Part shown: piece after piece, positions 19,927-29,802 of the stretch
Numbering within the stretch: position 1 is the first letter of the stretch
How the letters are laid out: each line of letters begins with the position of its first letter
Assembly: GCF_028885415.1 (NCBI RefSeq)
Contig: NZ_CP118527.1
Location: forward strand, 124,001 to 188,000
Source of the DNA: Streptomyces coeruleorubidus
Lineage (GTDB): Bacteria > Actinomycetota > Actinomycetes > Streptomycetales > Streptomycetaceae
Direction: 5' to 3'
Length of the DNA: 64,000 bases
The notes under the pieces: generated by a model
Database searches by the model: none
Seen by the model: only the letters and a program-made list of their open reading frames with translations
Told to the model about the DNA's origin: nothing
Translations under genes and position numbers: made by a program

Positions 19927-21116
19927 GTGACCGCTTCCCGCCGCAACCGGCCCGTCGCTCTGATGTCCCTGGGACACGCCTGCGTGGACGTGTACCAGGG
20001 CGCCGTGGCCGCTCTGGTGCCGTACTTCGTCGCCGAGCGCGCCTACTCCTACGCCGCCGCCTCCGGCGTCGTGCTGGCCGCATCCCTGCTCTCGTCGCTG
20101 GTGCAGCCGCTGTTCGGGTGCTCACCGACCGGTGGGCGATGCCGTGGCTGCTGCCGCTCGGCGCGCTGACGGCCGGGGCGGGCGTCGCCCTGAGCGGGGT
20201 GACCGGCTCCTACGCGGCGACGCTGGCGGTGGTCGCCGTGTCGGGGGGAGTGGCCGCCTATCACCCGGAGGCCGCCCGGGTGCGCGGACCGTCGCGCACG
20301 GCCGGCACTCGGCGATGGGCTGGTTCTCCTTCGGCGGCAACGCCGGTTTCGCCCTGGCTCCCCTGCTGGTCTTCGCCGTGGTGGCGACGGGCGGGCTGCG
20401 CGCCTCTCCCCTGCTGGCCGTCCCGGCGGTGGCGGGAGCGGCGCTGTGTGCGGCGGCGGTGCGCGCGGCCGCGTCCGGCGCGGCGGGGGCCGGTGGCGTC
20501 CGCCGCCGCGGGCCGGGACGACTGGGCGGCCTTTCTGCGGCTGTCCGGGGCCGTGGTCTGCCGCTCGGTCGTGTTCGTCGGTCTGAGCGCGTTCGTCTCG
20601 CTGTACGTGCGGGAGCGGACCGGTGGTGGGGAGGCGGCCGGTACGGCGGCGCTGTTCGTGCTCTACGCCGGTGGTGCGGTGGGCACGCTGGCCGGGGGGC
20701 GGCTGGCCGAGCGGTACGGGCGGCTGGCGGTGGTGCGCCGGTCGTACGCCCTGACGGTGTTGGCCGTGGCCGGTCTGGTGCTGGTGCCCGGGCCGCCCGT
20801 GTATCTGTTCGTCGCGTTGACGTCGGCCGGCCTGTATGTGCCGTTCTCGCTGCACATCACGCTGGGCCAGGACTGTCTGCCCCGGCGGGTGGGCACCGCG
20901 AGCGGGGTCACGCTGGGGCTGGCGGTGAGCGTCGGCGGTCTCGCCGCTCCCTTGCTCGGGGCGCTGGCCGATGCCACGTCCCTGCGGACGGCCCTGCTGC
21001 CGCTCATCGCCCTGCCCGCGGTGGGCCGGCTGCTGCTGTGCCGGCTGCGCGAGCCCGCACCGCCGGCCTCCGCGGTCGCCGAGCGGGCGGATCCGCGTGA
21101 CTCTGCCGCACGGTGA
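19927..21116 (+). CDS. MFS transporter, fosmidomycin-resistance-like (frameshifted)
   Basis: This major-facilitator exporter has an N-terminus (SLGHACVDVYQGAVAALVPY, SLLSSLVQPLFG) that matches the fosmidomycin-resistance (Fsr) subgroup. About 12 hydrophobic helices can be followed across several frames. Frame changes lie near 20115, 20285 and 20510. The last part (RSVVFVGLSAFVSLYVRERT to TGA 21116) is in one frame. It is divergent from the AraC-type regulator, its probable controller. The natural substrate is unknown; drug resistance is only inferred from the family. Confidence 0.75.
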
Positions 21117-21159
21117 GCGTGCGGCCTGTGTGAACGCCGCCGGCGGCCCGGTCCGGGGA

Positions 21160-21678
21160 TCAGGCGCTGCCCGCCGGGGCGGACTGGGGCTCGGGCTCGC
21201 CGGCGTGGGCGAGGAAGTCGTCGACCATGCGGTGGAAGAGCGTGGCGAGCTGCCGCAGCTCCTCGGGGGACCAGTCGGCCAGGGCCATCTGCATGCCGCG
21301 GACCCCGACCTCGCGGATCTTGGTGATGGCCTGCCGGCCGGCGTCGGTGAGCTCGATGCGCTGGGCGCGCCGGTCGTCCGGGTCGGGGACGCGGGTCGCG
21401 TAGCCCGACTTCTGCAACTGCTGCACCGTGCGCGTGACGTGCGAGGCCTCCACTCCCAGCCGGGCGGCGAGCTCCCCCGGCCGCAGCGGCTCGGAGTCGG
21501 CGACCTGCCGGAGCAGCGCGACGGCGGCACGGTCGAGCGGCACGCCCGCCAGGGCCATCAGCCTCTCGTGCCGGCGGGCACGCGTGCTCAGGTAGGTGAT
21601 GCGGGTGAGCGCACGCTCGATCTCGATGACTTCCGGAGAGGAGACGTCGGGGAGCGGTGGTGTGGACATGAGAGCCAC
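21160..21678 (-). CDS. MarR-family transcriptional regulator
   Basis: This intact 172-residue winged-helix regulator has the DNA-recognition segment [21 protein letters not shown] and the wing [24 protein letters not shown]. The first usable start is GTG 21678; ATG 21669 is equally possible. A 17-bp TTGC...GCAA dyad lies 13 bp upstream of the gene and is a likely autoregulatory site. The neighbouring MFS exporter, which ends 44 bp from this gene's stop on the other strand, already has an AraC partner, so the MarR target is uncertain. Confidence 0.88.
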   Translation of the reverse strand: MALMSTPPLPDVSSPEVIEIERALTRITYLSTRARRHERLMALAGVPLDRAAVALLRQVADSEPLRPGELAARLGVEASHVTRTVQQLQKSGYATRVPDPDDRRAQRIELTDAGRQAITKIREVGVRGMQMALADWSPEELRQLATLFHRMVDDFLAHAGEPEPQSAPAGSA

Positions 21679-21690
21679 TTTACCATCTCG

Positions 21691-21707
21691 TTGCCTAACT
21701 CAAGCAA
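21691..21707. promoter_or_regulatory. MarR-type operator dyad TTGCCTAACTCAAGCAA
   Basis: The 17-bp site has the form TTGCnTnAnTnAnGCAA, symmetric at every second position. It matches the size and style of MarR-family operators and sits directly upstream of the MarR gene, in the gap before the second DNA ligase (start 21791). It could control both divergent genes. Confidence 0.5.
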
Positions 21708-21790
21708 TGCCAGGCGGGGTCGCTCGGGGGCGATCGGTGAGGCCGGCGCCCGCATCGACGCCGTTCAGGGGAAAGAGCCGGGAAACGCGC

Positions 21791-22802
21791 GTGACCGGGC
21801 ACGGGGACGTCCACAACTCACCCGTGGAGCTGCCGCTGATCCCGCCCATGCTCGCCACGCCCGGCACCCTGCCGCCCGTCGCGCAGGACGCCCGCTGGGC
21901 CTATGAGACCAAGCAGGACGGCCAGCGCGTGGTGGTCTACCTCCCCGGGGACGGCAGCGTGCTGCTGCGCGCCCGGTCCGGGGAGGACATCACGGCCGCC
22001 TACCCCGAACTGCGGCCCCTGGAAGCCGCCCTCGGTCCCACGCCCGCCGTGCTGGACGGGGAGATCCTGGCCCTGGACGAACAGGGCCGGGCGAGCTTCC
22101 AGTTGCTCCAGTCCCGCATGGGGCTGGCGCACGCGCCCGCGCGGGCGGCGCGGCGGGCGGCGGAGGTGCCGGTCCATCTCGTGCTGTTCGACCTGATGCA
22201 TCTGGAGGGCCAGTCACTGATCCGGCTCCCCTACGCACGACGCCGCGCGGTGCTGGAGGACCTCGGCCTCGCCGGGCCCTCCTGGTCGACCCCGGCCGCG
22301 ATCGTCGGCCACGGCGCCGAGGCCCTGGCCGCCACGCGCGAGCACGGATTGGAGGGCCTGGTCTGCAAACGGCTGGACTCGGTGTACGAACCGGGGGTGC
22401 GCTCCCGAGCCTGGATCAAGATCCGCAACATGCTTACCGAGGACGTCCTGGTCGGCGGCTGGCAACCCGGCAAGGGAAGGCTCACCGGCCTGCCCGGCGC
22501 GGTACTGGTCGGGCAGCGTGCCGCGGGTCGGCTGCGCTACGTCGGGAGTGTGGGCACCGGCTGGAGCGAGGCCGAACGGACGGAACTCGCCGGGCTGCTG
22601 CGGGCCGCCGCGACCGACGTCTGCCCCTTCGACCCCGCTCCGCGCGCTCCGGGCGCGCACTGGGTCGTGCCCCGGCTGGTCGGTGAGGTCCGCTACAGCA
22701 CGCGCACCCGGGAGGCCTGCTGCGGCAGCCGTCCTGGCTGCGGCTCCGGCCGGATCTCGCGCCCGAGGAGGCGGCGGCCGACATCCGGACGACATGGTCT
22801 GA
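21791..22802 (+). CDS. Second ATP-dependent DNA ligase (C-terminal frameshift)
   Basis: The adenylation motif has the form ETKQDGQR, with Lys as AMP acceptor. Motif III is DGEILAL, motif IV is [20 protein letters not shown] and motif V is WIKIRN; an OB-fold ([12 protein letters not shown]) follows. GTG 21791 begins shortly before the conserved PPMLATPG block. One base is missing near 22715, after RYSTRTREG, where [14 protein letters not shown] continues in another phase. The exact stop is therefore uncertain. It is clearly diverged from the ligase at 14.8-15.8 kb and has no phosphoesterase partner. It would join nicked DNA in repair. Confidence 0.82.
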
Positions 22803-22941
22803 AACGGCGCCCGGCCTCCGGTTGTTGGGTTGCGATTCACTTCTGGGATCACACCTTCCTCTTGGCATGGACGCGTTCAGCCTGGAAGCTGAACCTCCTT
22901 TTCCCCCACAGCCGTTGGGCTGCGCCCAAGAGGAGGACGCA

Positions 22942-23714
22942 GTGTCGTCACGCCCGTTCGCAACCCGCAGGAGGTGGCTCACCGGACTGGCCGGTGCCGC
23001 CGCCCTCGTCCTCGCCTTCCCGGCCACGGCGTTCGCCGCCCCGCCGCGGGCGCTGCCCGCCGACGCGGAGTCGCTGGAGAAGACGTACCAGCCCGCCTAC
23101 GACTACGACACCGACGGCTGTTACTCCACGCCCGCCATCGGCGCGGACGGCACCGTCAACGGCGGCTGAGCCCGACCGGCGCGCTCAACGGCGACTGCCG
23201 CGACGCCTCGGACCTGGACAACACCAACGGCTACGCGCGCTACAAGTGCAACAACGGCTGGTGCGCCATCCTGTACGCCCTCTACTTCGAGAAGGACCAG
23301 GCGGTGGCCGGCAGCGGCATCGGCGGCCACCGGCACGACTTCGAGCACGTCGCGGTGTTCGTGCAGGACAACCAGGTCAAGTACGTCTCGACGTCCGCCC
23401 ACGGCTCGTTCAGCGTGCACCCGGCGTCGCAGGTCCGCTTCGACGGCACCCACCCGAAGATCGTCTACCACAAGGACGGCGCAAGCACCCACTGCTTCCG
23501 TCTCGCGAACTCGAACGACGAGCCGCCGGAGAACCACAAGCGCACCTGGCAGTACCCGCCGCTGGTCGGCTGGAACGGCTACCCCGCGGGGGTGCGCGAC
23601 AAGCTCACGTCCTACAACTTCGGCAGCGCCAACTTCGGCCTGAAAGACGGCAACTTCGCGAACCACCTCGCGTCGGCCAAGCCCTCCGGCATCGCGTTCG
23701 ATCCCTACGCCTGA
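22942..23714 (+). CDS. NPP1-family (Nep1-like) secreted protein (frameshifted)
   Basis: The product is an exported protein of the necrosis- and ethylene-inducing (NPP1/NLP) family. A signal peptide ([20 protein letters not shown], then TAFAAPP) is followed by the family hallmark GHRHDFEHV, whose His/Asp/Glu coordinate a divalent cation in known members. Paired Cys residues are visible ([23 protein letters not shown]). GTG 22942 has AGGAGG 5 bp upstream. The frame changes near 23169, one base missing after VNGG. Known NLPs act on plant membranes, but many bacterial and saprophytic homologues are non-toxic. A double hairpin follows the stop. Confidence 0.82.
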
Positions 23715-23715
23715 T

Positions 23716-23750
23716 CGGGGCTCTGCCCCGGCCTAGGTCCCCGGCCGGGG
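23716..23750 (+). terminator. GC-rich hairpin terminator after the NPP1 gene
   Basis: Two overlapping stems start 2 bp after the stop: CGGGGC-TCT-GCCCCG (23716-23730) and CCCCGGCC-N9-GGCCGGGG (23726-23750). There is no U-tract, which is usual for Streptomyces terminators. The overlap of the stems would allow two alternative folds. Confidence 0.5.
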
Positions 23751-23807
23751 CCGGCCTCCGCCCCGCGCCCGATCCGTCGGCGTGGGGCGTGCGCATAGCG
23801 TCCCGTC

Positions 23808-24827
23808 ATGGACGCGCACGACACGACAGGGACACTCGAAGAAGCCCTCGAACGGCTCCATGCCTCGAGGCCGGAGCGGCTCGGCCGGCTCACCAACCAC
23901 GCCCCCATGGTCGTGGAGGCGCTCGCCGCGCACGGGCAGGCGGGCGCCGTGCACCGCTGGCTGGATCTGTACCGGCCCAAGCTGGAGGACTTCCCCACAC
24001 CCGTGGCAGCCGTGACCCGCGCCAACTGGCGCGAGGCGCTGGGAGAGCCGCACCGGGCCGACTGGATCGCGTACTTCGGCCACGCCCTCGCCGAACAGCC
24101 GTGGCGGGACGTCCTCGCGGCATGGTGGCCACGGCTGCTGCCCGGGTTGTACGGCGGCTCCACGCACCCCGTCATCCGCGTCGGCCACGCCGTACGGGCC
24201 CTGGAAGCCGGCGAGAGCGCGCCGCGGCTCGCCGAACTCGCGCACGGGCTGGGCTACTGGGCCGCCCGGCACCGCCCCGTGGCCGGCATCGCACCCCTGC
24301 CCGCCGCGCCGAGCGCGGCGGGCTCCCTGGACGCCGTGCCGCCGATCGCCGAACCCCGGGGCGGATTTCCCGACCGGCTGGCCACCCTACGACGCCTGCC
24401 TCTGTGGGCGGGCGACGTGACCGACCCCGACACGGCACGGGCCCGCCTCGCCGAACTGGTCCGGGCCGCGACCCACCGGTACGCCACCCACGGCCACGGG
24501 GAGGCGACCATGCTGGTGCACGCGGCGACGGCGCCCAACGCCGTGCTGCGCGCCCTCGGTTCCCTGCCGCGCGAGCTGTGGGTGCCGAGCCTGCGTGCGG
24601 CGTGGACCGCGTCCGCGGCGGTCACCGCCATGTACGCCACCGCCGAACCCGTCGCCCACGTCCCCGCACCCGGCCGCACCGCGCAGGAGGTGCTGGAACG
24701 AGCCCTCGCCCACGGCGACGAACACGTCATCAAGCTCACCGACACCGCCCTCGACGTCGGCGACGAGCGGGCCCTCGCCGCGGCCCTGCACGCGGTCGAA
24801 CTGAGCGAGCCCCTCGTCCCGAACTGA
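23808..24827 (+). CDS. Questin oxidase family protein (DUF4243-like)
   Basis: This intact 339-residue protein resembles the questin-oxidase-like family: SNHAPM-type [12 protein letters not shown] near residue 27, [14 protein letters not shown], and a [10 protein letters not shown] segment near the middle. Fungal members carry out Baeyer-Villiger type ring cleavage of anthraquinones without an obvious cofactor motif; actinobacterial members are uncharacterised. The ATG lies close to a G-rich region with no strong ribosome site. The next gene (hemC-like) follows after about 70 bp on the same strand. A catalytic role is inference from family only. Confidence 0.7.
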   Translation: MDAHDTTGTLEEALERLHASRPERLGRLTNHAPMVVEALAAHGQAGAVHRWLDLYRPKLEDFPTPVAAVTRANWREALGEPHRADWIAYFGHALAEQPWRDVLAAWWPRLLPGLYGGSTHPVIRVGHAVRALEAGESAPRLAELAHGLGYWAARHRPVAGIAPLPAAPSAAGSLDAVPPIAEPRGGFPDRLATLRRLPLWAGDVTDPDTARARLAELVRAATHRYATHGHGEATMLVHAATAPNAVLRALGSLPRELWVPSLRAAWTASAAVTAMYATAEPVAHVPAPGRTAQEVLERALAHGDEHVIKLTDTALDVGDERALAAALHAVELSEPLVPN

Positions 24828-24895
24828 CGTACGCCGAGGGGCGGTCGGGAGGAGGTATGGCACAGACGTACCCCGGGAGGGTCTATCGTGTCCGC

Positions 24896-25831
24896 ATGTC
24901 CGTCCCCGAACTGATCCGCATCGTCTCCCGCGACTCGCCCATGGCGCTCGCCCAGGTGGAGCGAGTCCGGGCCGAGCTGGCCACCGCCCACCCCGGAGTG
25001 CGCACCGAGGTCGTACCGGTGAAGACCACCGGCGACAAGTGGATGGGCGATCTGTCCAAGGTCGAGGGCAAGGGCGCGTTCACCAAGGAGGTCGACGCGG
25101 CGCTGCTGGCCGGGGAGGCCGATCTCGCCGTGCACTGCGTGAAGGACGTGCCCGCCGACCGGCCGCTCCCGGCGGGCACGGTGTTCGCCGCGTTCCTGAA
25201 GCGGGACGACATCCGGGACGCCCTGATCCACCCGGGCGGGCTCACCCTGGACGAGCTGCCCTCCGGGACGCGGATCGGCACCTCCTCGGTGCGCCGGGTC
25301 GCCCAACTGGCCGCCACGCATCCGCATCTGGACTGCGTGCCGTTCCGGGGCAACGCCAACCGGCGCCTGGCGAAGCTGGAAGCCGGCGAGGCCGACGCGC
25401 TGCTGCTCGCGGTCTCCGGCCTGGAGCGCATCGGCCGGCAGGACGTGATCAGCGAGATCCTCTCCACCGAGACGATGATGCCGCCCATCGGCGCCGGCGT
25501 GCTGGCGCTGCAGTGCCGTGAGGACGACGCCGACCTGATCGACGCGGTCAGCGGTCTCGGCGACCCGGACACCCACCGGGAGACCACCGCCGAGCGCATG
25601 TTCCTGCACGTGCTCCAGGGGCACTGCAACAGCCCGATCGCCGGGTTCGCGCGCGTGGACCGCGGTGGTGAACTGTCCCTGCGGGCCTGTGTCTTCACCC
25701 CGGACGGCAAGACCCGGCTGAACGCCCACGAGTGGGCGGGCCGGCTCGACCCGGCCACGCTCGGCACGTCGGTCGCCGTGGCGCTGCTGCGCCAGGGTGC
25801 CCGCGAGATCATCGACGGCATCCCGCACTGA
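24896..25831 (+). CDS. hemC: Hydroxymethylbilane synthase (porphobilinogen deaminase), orphan copy
   Basis: The gene is intact, about 311 residues. Substrate and cofactor residues are visible: [46 protein letters not shown] and [13 protein letters not shown]. The cofactor-attachment Cys lies in [15 protein letters not shown]. The enzyme links four porphobilinogens into hydroxymethylbilane, the precursor of haem, sirohaem and corrinoids. ATG 24896 is preceded by an in-frame extension without similarity. No other hem gene is nearby, unlike the usual hemA-hemC-hemD order. It may therefore be a second copy; the GHCNSPI cofactor loop also differs from the common GGCQVPI form. Confidence 0.85.
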   Translation: MSVPELIRIVSRDSPMALAQVERVRAELATAHPGVRTEVVPVKTTGDKWMGDLSKVEGKGAFTKEVDAALLAGEADLAVHCVKDVPADRPLPAGTVFAAFLKRDDIRDALIHPGGLTLDELPSGTRIGTSSVRRVAQLAATHPHLDCVPFRGNANRRLAKLEAGEADALLLAVSGLERIGRQDVISEILSTETMMPPIGAGVLALQCREDDADLIDAVSGLGDPDTHRETTAERMFLHVLQGHCNSPIAGFARVDRGGELSLRACVFTPDGKTRLNAHEWAGRLDPATLGTSVAVALLRQGAREIIDGIPH

Positions 25832-25834
25832 CCG

Positions 25835-25849
25835 GTCAGGCTCCCTGAC
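25835..25849. terminator. Short hairpin between convergent hemC and unknown gene
   Basis: GTCAGG-CTC-CCTGAC forms a perfect 6-bp stem with a 3-base loop in the 24-bp gap between two convergent stop codons. It can act on both strands. There is no T-run, so termination strength is uncertain. Confidence 0.4.
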
Positions 25850-25855
25850 GCCGGA

Positions 25856-26377
25856 TCAGGCGGTGCCTTCCCCCGCCTGATCCTGGAGGAAGACGCTCAC
25901 CTGGTGGGCCAGGCTGTCGCGCACCGCGCCCTGCTGGCCCCCGGTGGGTCCCTCGTGCGCACCGATGCCGCCCGACCACAGCCGGCGGTCGGCCCACTCC
26001 TCCTCGACGCGCAGCTGGACCTGGACGTCAACGAGGCTCAGGGACGCCTCGGCGCCTGCCGCGTACAGCACGGCGGTGGCCCGACGCAGCGGGTACACGT
26101 CGAAGCCCTCGATGAACTGCGAGTTGCGCCAGTCGAGGAAGGCGCTCTCCCCGTCCGGGCCGATCCGCACGTCGATCTGGCCGTCCTCGAGGTGGATACC
26201 GAGGTGCCGGCTGCCGCGGTTCTCGACGGTCACGCGCAGGCTGAAGTACGTCAGCCCCTCGGCGGCGTCGTCACGGCCGCGGGGCGGCTCGGCCAGTTCC
26301 AGACGGTGGACGCGGACGCGCAGACCGGCATGCTCGTCGTACTCCTGCCAGTCCCCGACCACGTTCGGCTCGTACAC
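25856..26377 (-). CDS. Conserved protein of unknown function
   Basis: This intact 173-residue acidic protein has no signal peptide or membrane segment. The sequence looks mostly beta-stranded (LRVRVHRLELAEP, YFSLRVTVENRGSRHLGIHL, ASLSLVDVQVQLRVEEEW), suggesting an immunoglobulin-like or C2-like sandwich. I do not recognise a named family. ATG 26377 has AGAGGGG 9 bp upstream and a good promoter (TTGACA/TAGGAA) ahead of it, so expression is likely. It is convergent with the hemC-like gene. Confidence 0.65.
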   Translation of the reverse strand: MYEPNVVGDWQEYDEHAGLRVRVHRLELAEPPRGRDDAAEGLTYFSLRVTVENRGSRHLGIHLEDGQIDVRIGPDGESAFLDWRNSQFIEGFDVYPLRRATAVLYAAGAEASLSLVDVQVQLRVEEEWADRRLWSGGIGAHEGPTGGQQGAVRDSLAHQVSVFLQDQAGEGTA

Positions 26378-26405
26378 GCTGCCCCTCTCGACCTCTGGAA
26401 GCTGC

Positions 26406-26435
26406 TTCCTATCTGTGGTCTCAGCGCACTGTCAA
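26406..26435 (-). promoter_or_regulatory. Promoter TTGACA-N18-TAGGAA for the unknown gene
   Basis: Reading the minus strand, TTGACA occupies 26435-26430 and TAGGAA 26411-26406, with an 18-bp spacer. The expected transcription start is about 20 bp before the ATG at 26377. This is one of the best vegetative-type promoters in the window and lies in a locally AT-richer gap. Confidence 0.55.
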
Positions 26436-27388
26436 ATGAGCAGAATGCGCTGTGGCCAGGCAGTTCATCCCTTTTGATCGGTGATCAAGCCGTGCCCAGC
26501 GGTTATCCGGAAACAGCCGGAGAAAGCGTTTGCCGCGGCGTGCCGCACATCACTTTCCCGGGTGAAGATCAACGGGCCAGACGGCCCAGCAGGGCCGAGG
26601 CCGCGGCGACGCCGAGGGCGGCGGCCACGAGCAGCACCGCGAAGTCGGAGGCCAGGTGGTGGGGCGTGCCGAGGAGGAGTCCGCGCAGGGCGTCCACCTC
26701 GTAGCTGAGCGGGTTGGTCTTGCTGACCGCCTGGAGCCAGCCCGGCATCACGGAGACCGGGTACAGGGCGTTGGAGCCGAAGAACAGCGGCATGGTGATC
26801 GCCTGTCCGAAGCCCATGAGGCGGTCGCGGCTGAGGACGATGCCGGCGATGGTCATCGACAGGCAGGAGAAGAAGGCCGAGCCGAGGACGACGATCGCGG
26901 CGACGGCAAGCAGCTTGAGCGGGTTCCAGGTCAGTGCCACGCCGAGCAGGGCGGCGATGAGGAGGACCACTACCGCCTGGACGAGCGACTTGACGCCCGC
27001 CGCGAACGCCTTGCCGGTGATCAGCGCCGAGCGCGGGGTCGGCGTGACGAGGAGCTTGTTGAGGATGCCGGCGTCGCGCTCCCAGATGATCTGGATGCCG
27101 TAGAAGATGGCGATGAACATCGCGGACTGGGCGATGATGCCGGGTGCCAGATAGTCGACGTAGGGGATGCCGCCGGTGGGGATGGCCCTGATCCGGGTGA
27201 AGGTCTGGCCGAAGATCAGCAGCCAGAGGGCCGGCTGGACCGCTCGGGTGTAGAGCTCGGTGCGGTCGTGTCGCAGCTTCTGGAGTTCGACCGCGCACAT
27301 CGCGCCGACCCGGGCGGGCAGGAGCCGCCAGCCGGCGCGGGGCCGCGGGGGCTTGAGCAGCAGATCGATGCCGGGGCCGAGGGCGGGG

Positions 27389-28241
<853 letters not shown>

Positions 28242-28245
<4 letters not shown>

Positions 28246-28697
28246 GACTCCTCGGCCTCCTCGTGCAGGGTGCCGGCCAGCTTGCGCAGGGCCGGGATCG
28301 CCGCGTGCAGCGCCTGGCGGTCCGCCTCGTCGAGCCGTGCCACATGGCGTCGCAGGAGGTCGGCGCGACGGCGGCGCCACTCGCGCAGCCGTGTGCCGGC
28401 GGCGGGTGTGGGCAGCAGCCGGGCGGCCCGCCGGTCGGCCGGGGCGGTCTCGCGGACCAGGTAGCCCGCCTGCAGCAGGTGGTTGACCAGGGTCGACACC
28501 GAGTTGGCGGCCAGTCCGAGGTCCCTGGCCGCGTCCGAGATACCGATGCCGGGCCGCGTCATGACCAGGCGCAGCAGCTCCACCTCGGCGCCGCGCAGCC
28601 GGGGGTCGGGCATCTCGCGGCGCAGGCGCCGCCGGATCAGCCGCTGGACCCCGACGAGCGCGTCGGCCAGCTCTTCGGGGAACGTTTCCGGCTCCAT
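28242..28697 (-). CDS. MarR-family regulator of the ABC exporter operon
   Basis: This intact 151-residue regulator has the HTH segment IGISDAARDLGLAANSVSTLV and the wing YLVRETAPADRRAARL. It is the first gene of a three-gene operon with an exporter, so autogenous control with ligand-induced release is the likely scheme. A 25-bp palindrome sits 8-32 bp upstream of its ATG. The stop TGA overlaps the ATPase ATG. Confidence 0.87.
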
Positions 28698-28704
28698 GCG
28701 GCGA

Positions 28705-28729
28705 GATTAGCTCTGCAACAGAGGTAATC
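28705..28729. promoter_or_regulatory. 25-bp MarR operator palindrome
   Basis: The site reads GATTA-n-CTCTG-nnn-CAGAG-n-TAATC, with 10 of 11 positions in each arm paired. It starts 8 bp upstream of the MarR ATG (28697) and would cover the leader or promoter of the MarR-ABC operon. It is the longest near-perfect dyad I found in the window outside terminators. Confidence 0.65.
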
Positions 28730-28771
28730 GGTCCAATGCGGGGTCAAGAGATGTACTCGAAACGGCAGCCG

Positions 28772-28789
28772 CCCCAGGGACGCCTGGGG
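28772..28789. other. CCCCAGG-GACG-CCTGGGG hairpin between two divergent promoters
   Basis: A perfect 7-bp stem with a 4-base loop lies between the MarR palindrome and the SigB-type promoter. It may insulate the divergent units or act as a weak terminator; no U-tract follows. Confidence 0.3.
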
Positions 28790-28815
28790 TCACAAATGAG
28801 CGTATTGTCGGAATT

Positions 28816-28841
28816 GTTTCGTAGTCTCCCCGCCCGGGAAT
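28816..28841 (+). promoter_or_regulatory. SigB-type promoter GTTT-N16-GGGAAT
   Basis: GTTT (28816-28819) and GGGAAT (28836-28841) are separated by 16 bp, fitting the Streptomyces SigB-family consensus GNNTN14-16GGGTAT with one -10 mismatch. It lies 133 bp upstream of the sigma factor gene at 28974, so this sigma factor, or its paralogue, may drive its own transcription. Confidence 0.5.
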
Positions 28842-28973
28842 GGGCGATGAAGTGCTTCGGACAGGAGGCACGTCCGTGGGAGCCGCCCGGGCCCGCGGTG
28901 CCCTCCGTGAGGTCCGAGTCCGCGCTTCCCATGGTGTCTGTCCTTTCGGCACCTGCTCAGGGAGGTGCGCACC

Positions 28974-29754
28974 ATGCGTATCGCCGGCAGCACCAGACCG
29001 CACCCCCACGACGACGCCCCCGACACCGCCGCGGCCTTCGAACGTCTCGTGCGGCTGCCCGAGGGGCCCGAGCGCAAGGCCCTACGTGACGAACTGGTCG
29101 AGGCCTGGCTGCCCATGGCCGAGCGGATCGCCGTCCGCTTCCGAGGCCGTGGCGAGGCCCTGGAGGACCTCTACCAGGTGGCGGCCCTCGGTCTCGTCAA
29201 GGCCGTCGACCACTACGACCCGGCGCGCGGCAACGCCTTCGAGGCCTACGCCGTGCCGACGGTCACCGGCGAGATCAAGCGCCACTTCCGCGACCACATG
29301 TGGACGCTGCACGTCCCCCGCCGGGTCCAGGACCTGCGCAACCGCGTGCGGCACGCCGCCAAGGAGCTGTCGCAGACGACCCCCGGCCGCTGCCCCACGG
29401 TCGCCGAGATCGCCGAGTACGCCCACCTCACCGAGGGCGAGGTGCGCACCGGCATGGAGGCCCTGGAGTGCTTCTCCGCCCTGTCGCTGGAGGCGGAGAT
29501 GCCCGGCACGGACGGCTACGCCCTCGGGGACGCGATCGGGGCCGGACCCGGCCTTCGATCGTCGTCAACCGCGTGGCCGTCAAGCCCTGCCTTCAGGCGC
29601 TGCCGGAGCGCGAGCGGATCATCCTCTACCTGCGGTTCTTCAAGCGCAAAGCCGCATCGCGGAGCAGCTCGGCATCTCGCAGATGCACGTCTCCCGGCTG
29701 CTCAGCAGCTGCTTCGCCCATCTGCGTGAGGAGCTGCTCACCGAGGCCAGATGA
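28974..29754 (+). CDS. SigB/SigF-family RNA polymerase sigma factor (frameshifted)
   Basis: This stress or sporulation sigma factor of group 3 has region 2 as ALRDELVEAWLPMAERIAVR with the core-binding YQVAALGLVKAVDHYD and EIKRHFRDHMWTLHVPRR, and region 3 as VAEIAEYAHLTEGEVRTGMEA. Region 4 contains LPERERIILYLRF and the HTH SRIAEQLGISQMHVSRLLS. ATG 28974 has GGGAGGT upstream. Region 4 is scattered over three frames (changes near 29560 and 29650). A homologue lies at 58.3-59.1 kb in this window. Activity is probably held by anti-sigma HATPases of the kind encoded here. Confidence 0.85.
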
Positions 29755-29768
29755 ACGCGCAACCCCAC

Positions 29769-29802
29769 GCGCCGCCGGGGCGGATCACTGCTCCGGCGGC
29801 GC
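29769..29802. terminator. Hairpin terminator between sigma factor and ANTAR genes
   Basis: GCGCCGCCGG (29769-29778) pairs perfectly with CCGGCGGCGC (29793-29802) around a 14-base loop. It sits 14 bp after the sigma factor stop and overlaps the 3' end of the convergent ANTAR gene, so it can serve both strands. Confidence 0.55.

Noticed and set aside
18212..20125. A 637-codon minus-strand frame as one fusion protein
   Set aside because: Only the last 155 codons match a family (peroxiredoxin); the rest overlaps DoxX and AraC genes in other frames.
21596..25831. A single 1411-codon open frame
   Set aside because: It is a chance in-phase joining of the ligase, out-of-phase sequence of the NPP1 and questin-oxidase-like genes, and hemC. 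Each has its own start, stop and domain set.
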